Positions 5,516-7,076 of a stretch of 7,076 nucleotides of DNA are shown here, piece after piece. Numbering within the stretch: the first letter of the stretch is position 1; each line of letters begins with the position of its first letter. Made by a program: the position numbers and the translations under genes. The stretch is from Deltaproteobacteria bacterium. GTDB lineage: Bacteria > Myxococcota_A > UBA9160 > JAFDET01. The stretch is taken from positions 1 through 7,076 of the forward strand of contig JAFDET010000167.1 in the NCBI GenBank assembly GCA_019310195.1, written 5' to 3'. The notes under the pieces were generated by a model. That model made no database searches and was not told the DNA's origin. It was given only the letters and a program-made list of their open reading frames with translations.

Positions 5516-5531
5516 TGGCACGAGGGTTGAA
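5516..5531 (+). promoter_or_regulatory. Sigma-54 promoter of glnBA (one mismatch in the -12 element)
   Basis: TGGCACG (5516-5522), four bases, then TTGAA (5527-5531). The -24 block is perfect and the spacing correct, but the invariant GC of the -12 element reads GA (5529-5530). Start of transcription would be near 5542, leaving a leader of about 132 bases. Position downstream of paired NtrC-like sites and upstream of glnB supports the call despite the mismatch. Confidence 0.6.
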
Positions 5532-5583
5532 AGGTAGGGGGCAACGGCCGGAGTACCGACGCGGCTGGAGGACGTGATACCGT

Positions 5584-5616
5584 GTGCCGGCTCCCGCACA
5601 GTGCCGGGACCGCACA
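5584..5616 (+). repeat. Imperfect tandem repeat in the glnB leader
   Basis: A 17-base unit GTGCCGGCTCCCGCACA (5584-5600) is followed directly by the 16-base GTGCCGGGACCGCACA (5601-5616). The first unit can also form a small hairpin (TGTGC at 5583-5587 with GCACA at 5596-5600). A similar TGTGC/GCACA dyad occurs at 5409-5424, touching the first NtrC-like site. Meaning unknown. The rest of the leader to 5673 shows nothing else I can name except the ribosome site AGGAG at 5663-5667. Confidence 0.4.
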
Positions 5617-5673
5617 TCGGGCGGTCTCCGAATGCGGCACGGCCGGACCCAACAGCCAGGAGAGGAGAGCCCG

Positions 5674-6012
5674 ATGCGCAAGGTCGAGGCAATCATCAAG
5701 CCCTTCAAGCTCGACGAAGTCAAGGATGCCTTGAACGCCGTCGGCATCCAGGGCATGACCGTGACGGAAGTAAAGGGATTCGGCCGCCAGAAGGGCCACA
5801 CCGAGCTCTACCGCGGCGCCGAGTACGTCGTGGACTTCCTGCCCAAGATCAAGATCGAGATCGCCGTCGCAGAGGAGATGGCGGACAAGGCGGTCGCAGC
5901 GATCGTCGAGGCGGCCAACACGGGCCGGATCGGCGACGGCAAGATCTTCGTGAGCCCCATGGAAGAGGTGATCCGAATCCGCACGGGCGAGCGCGGGCCC
6001 GACGCGGTCTAG
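5674..6012 (+). CDS. glnB: Nitrogen regulatory protein P-II
   Basis: A 112-residue P-II protein, full length. P-II trimers sense 2-oxoglutarate and ATP/ADP, and glutamine through uridylylation by GlnD, and control NtrB/NtrC, glutamine synthetase adenylylation and ammonium transporters. Seen here: the N-terminal MRKVEAIIKPFKLDEVKDAL, the T-loop VKGFGRQKGHTELYRGAEY (33-51) with the uridylylation signature YRGAEY and Tyr51, the B-loop TGRIGDGKIFV (83-93), and RIRTGE (101-106) with nucleotide-binding arginines. T43 and D54 are GlnB-type rather than GlnK-type residues, and the neighbour is glnA rather than amtB. The ATG at 5674 has AGGAG six bases upstream. glnA follows after 54 bases with no terminator, so the two are cotranscribed, as in other glnBA operons. 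Control by sigma-54 and NtrC is indicated upstream. Confidence 0.97.
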   Translation: MRKVEAIIKPFKLDEVKDALNAVGIQGMTVTEVKGFGRQKGHTELYRGAEYVVDFLPKIKIEIAVAEEMADKAVAAIVEAANTGRIGDGKIFVSPMEEVIRIRTGERGPDAV

Positions 6013-6066
6013 CACGAGCTCCTGCGCACCCCCTACCCCCAACCAGAGAAGGACGAAGACGTTCCC

Positions 6067-7076
6067 ATGAACGCCAAAGAAGCTCTGCAGTACGCGAAGA
6101 AGAACGACGCCGTCATGGTGGACCTGCGGTTCATCGACTGGCCCGGAACCTGGCAGCATTGCTCGTACCCCATCGACTTCATCGATGAGGACACGTTCGA
6201 AGACGGCCAGGGCTTCGACGGCTCGTCGATCCGGGGCTGGCAGTCGATCAACGAGAGCGACATGCTCATGATCCCGGACCCCGAGACCGCCTTCATGGAT
6301 CCCTTCTTCCAGCACCCGACGCTGGTGCTGATGTGCGACATCGTGGATCCGATCACGCGGGAGCGCTACTCGCGCGACCCGCGCTACATCGCGACGAAGG
6401 CGGAGAACTACCTCAAGCAGTCCGGGATCGGCGACACCGCCTACTTCGGGCCCGAGGCCGAGTTCTTCATCTTCGACGACGCACGGTTCAGCACCGGCCC
6501 CGACCACAGCTTCTACAGCGTGGACTCCATCGAGGGCTCGTGGAACACCGGTCGCGAGGAGGACGGCGGAAACCTGGGGTTCAAGCCCCGGGCCCAGGAG
6601 GGCTACTTCCCGACGCCGCCCATCGACCACTTCCAGGACCTGCGCAGCGAGATGGTGCTCGTGCTGCAGAAGCTGGGCATCCAGGTGGAGGCCCAGCACC
6701 ACGAGGTGGCCACGGCGGGTCAGGCGGAGATCGACATGGTCTTCAGCCCGCTGCGCTCCATGGCCGACCAGCTGTGCAAGTACAAGTACGTAATCAAGCA
6801 GGTGGCCCGTGCGGCCGGCAAGAGCGTGACCTTCATGCCCAAGCCGGTCTTCGAGGGCAACGGTTCGGGGATGCACTGCCATCAGTCCATCTGGAAGGAT
6901 GGAAAGCCCCTGTTTGCGGGGAGCGGCTACGCCGGTCTCTCGGAAATGGGCCTGCACTACATCGGCGGCATCCTCAAGCACTCGCGGGCCCTGGCCGCCT
7001 TCACCAACCCCACGACGAACTCGTACAAGCGGCTGACGCCGGGGTACGAGGCGCCGGTGAAGCTGGCCCTGTCCAG
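6067..7076 (+). CDS. glnA: Glutamine synthetase type I (GSI-beta), partial at right edge
   Basis: The first 336 residues of a glutamine synthetase of usual length near 470; it makes glutamine from glutamate, ammonia and ATP in the cytoplasm as a dodecamer. Visible landmarks: the latch segment FDGSSIRGWQSINESDM (50-66), metal-binding Glu residues in FGPEAEFFIFD (E130, E132) and in EAQHHEVATAGQAEID (E213, E221), NGSGMHCHQS with H270, and NPTTNSYKRLTPGYEAP (314-330) with the catalytic-loop Glu328. The segment after FDDARF, leading to DSIEGSWNTGREEDGG, is the insert typical of GSI-beta, the form controlled by adenylylation of a tyrosine near residue 397, which lies beyond the window. The ribosome site is weak: AAGGA at 6049-6053 is rather far and GAAG at 6055-6058 is nearer. 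Coupling to glnB across 54 bases is likely. Confidence 0.97.
   Translation, partial: MNAKEALQYAKKNDAVMVDLRFIDWPGTWQHCSYPIDFIDEDTFEDGQGFDGSSIRGWQSINESDMLMIPDPETAFMDPFFQHPTLVLMCDIVDPITRERYSRDPRYIATKAENYLKQSGIGDTAYFGPEAEFFIFDDARFSTGPDHSFYSVDSIEGSWNTGREEDGGNLGFKPRAQEGYFPTPPIDHFQDLRSEMVLVLQKLGIQVEAQHHEVATAGQAEIDMVFSPLRSMADQLCKYKYVIKQVARAAGKSVTFMPKPVFEGNGSGMHCHQSIWKDGKPLFAGSGYAGLSEMGLHYIGGILKHSRALAAFTNPTTNSYKRLTPGYEAPVKLALS

Noticed and set aside
5674..6012. Naming the P-II gene glnK
   Set aside because: T43 and D54 and the linkage to glnA favour glnB; no amtB is in the window, though the two names are not cleanly separable outside enterobacteria.
5098..6981. A 627-codon open frame on the minus strand antisense to glnA and glnB, ending in the Fis-like gene
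   Set aside because: Only the last 80 codons have protein homology; the rest is the reverse reading of two unmistakable genes in GC-rich DNA.
1..7076. CRISPR arrays, tRNA or rRNA genes, insertion sequences, phage genes
   Set aside because: No regularly spaced repeats, RNA gene signatures, transposase motifs or terminal repeats with target duplications were seen; the 26-bp inverted repeat has only a 20-base loop.

Overview
The window is GC-rich DNA (roughly two thirds G+C by eye) from a Gram-negative bacterium. An outer-membrane beta-barrel gene, a GSI-beta type glutamine synthetase, a P-II protein with the uridylylation tyrosine, and sigma-54/NtrC-type control sites all point to a diderm with a proteobacterial-style Ntr system. 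A myxobacterial or deltaproteobacterial-type lineage, or a similar high-GC diderm, fits best, but the sequence alone does not settle the taxon.

Left part (1-3366): a UbiA-family prenyltransferase (minus strand, cut by the left edge) diverges from a tightly packed three-gene plus-strand operon. The operon encodes a MobA-like nucleotidyltransferase, a YgfZ/GcvT-type folate-binding protein of Fe-S cluster maintenance, and a TIGR04282/DUF2064 glycosyltransferase-like protein. Both internal junctions are GTGA overlaps, where the GTG start overlaps the previous TGA stop. The two divergent genes have start codons that overlap inside a single CATG.

Middle (3367-5103): a 272-base gap carries a near-perfect sigma-54 promoter and a long leader rich in complementary segments. 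One of these is an 11-bp pairing that would bury the ribosome binding site of the next gene, a BBP2/OmpL-like outer-membrane porin with an N-terminal coiled coil and two CxxC motifs. The porin ends at a strong 15-bp hairpin terminator that probably works in both directions. Next to it lies a perfect 26-bp inverted repeat that overlaps the stop codon of the converging gene.

Right part (5098-7076): a stand-alone 80-residue Fis-type HTH protein (minus strand) diverges from glnB-glnA. The 333-base gap between them holds two NtrC-like 17-bp sites 23 bp apart and a sigma-54-like promoter for glnBA. A weaker sigma-54-like element faces the Fis-like gene. glnA runs off the right edge.

Together, the right half reads as a nitrogen-response island: P-II sensor, glutamine synthetase, a small Fis-like regulator and a sigma-54-driven porin whose leader looks built for translational control. 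The porin leader is the best candidate for something undescribed.
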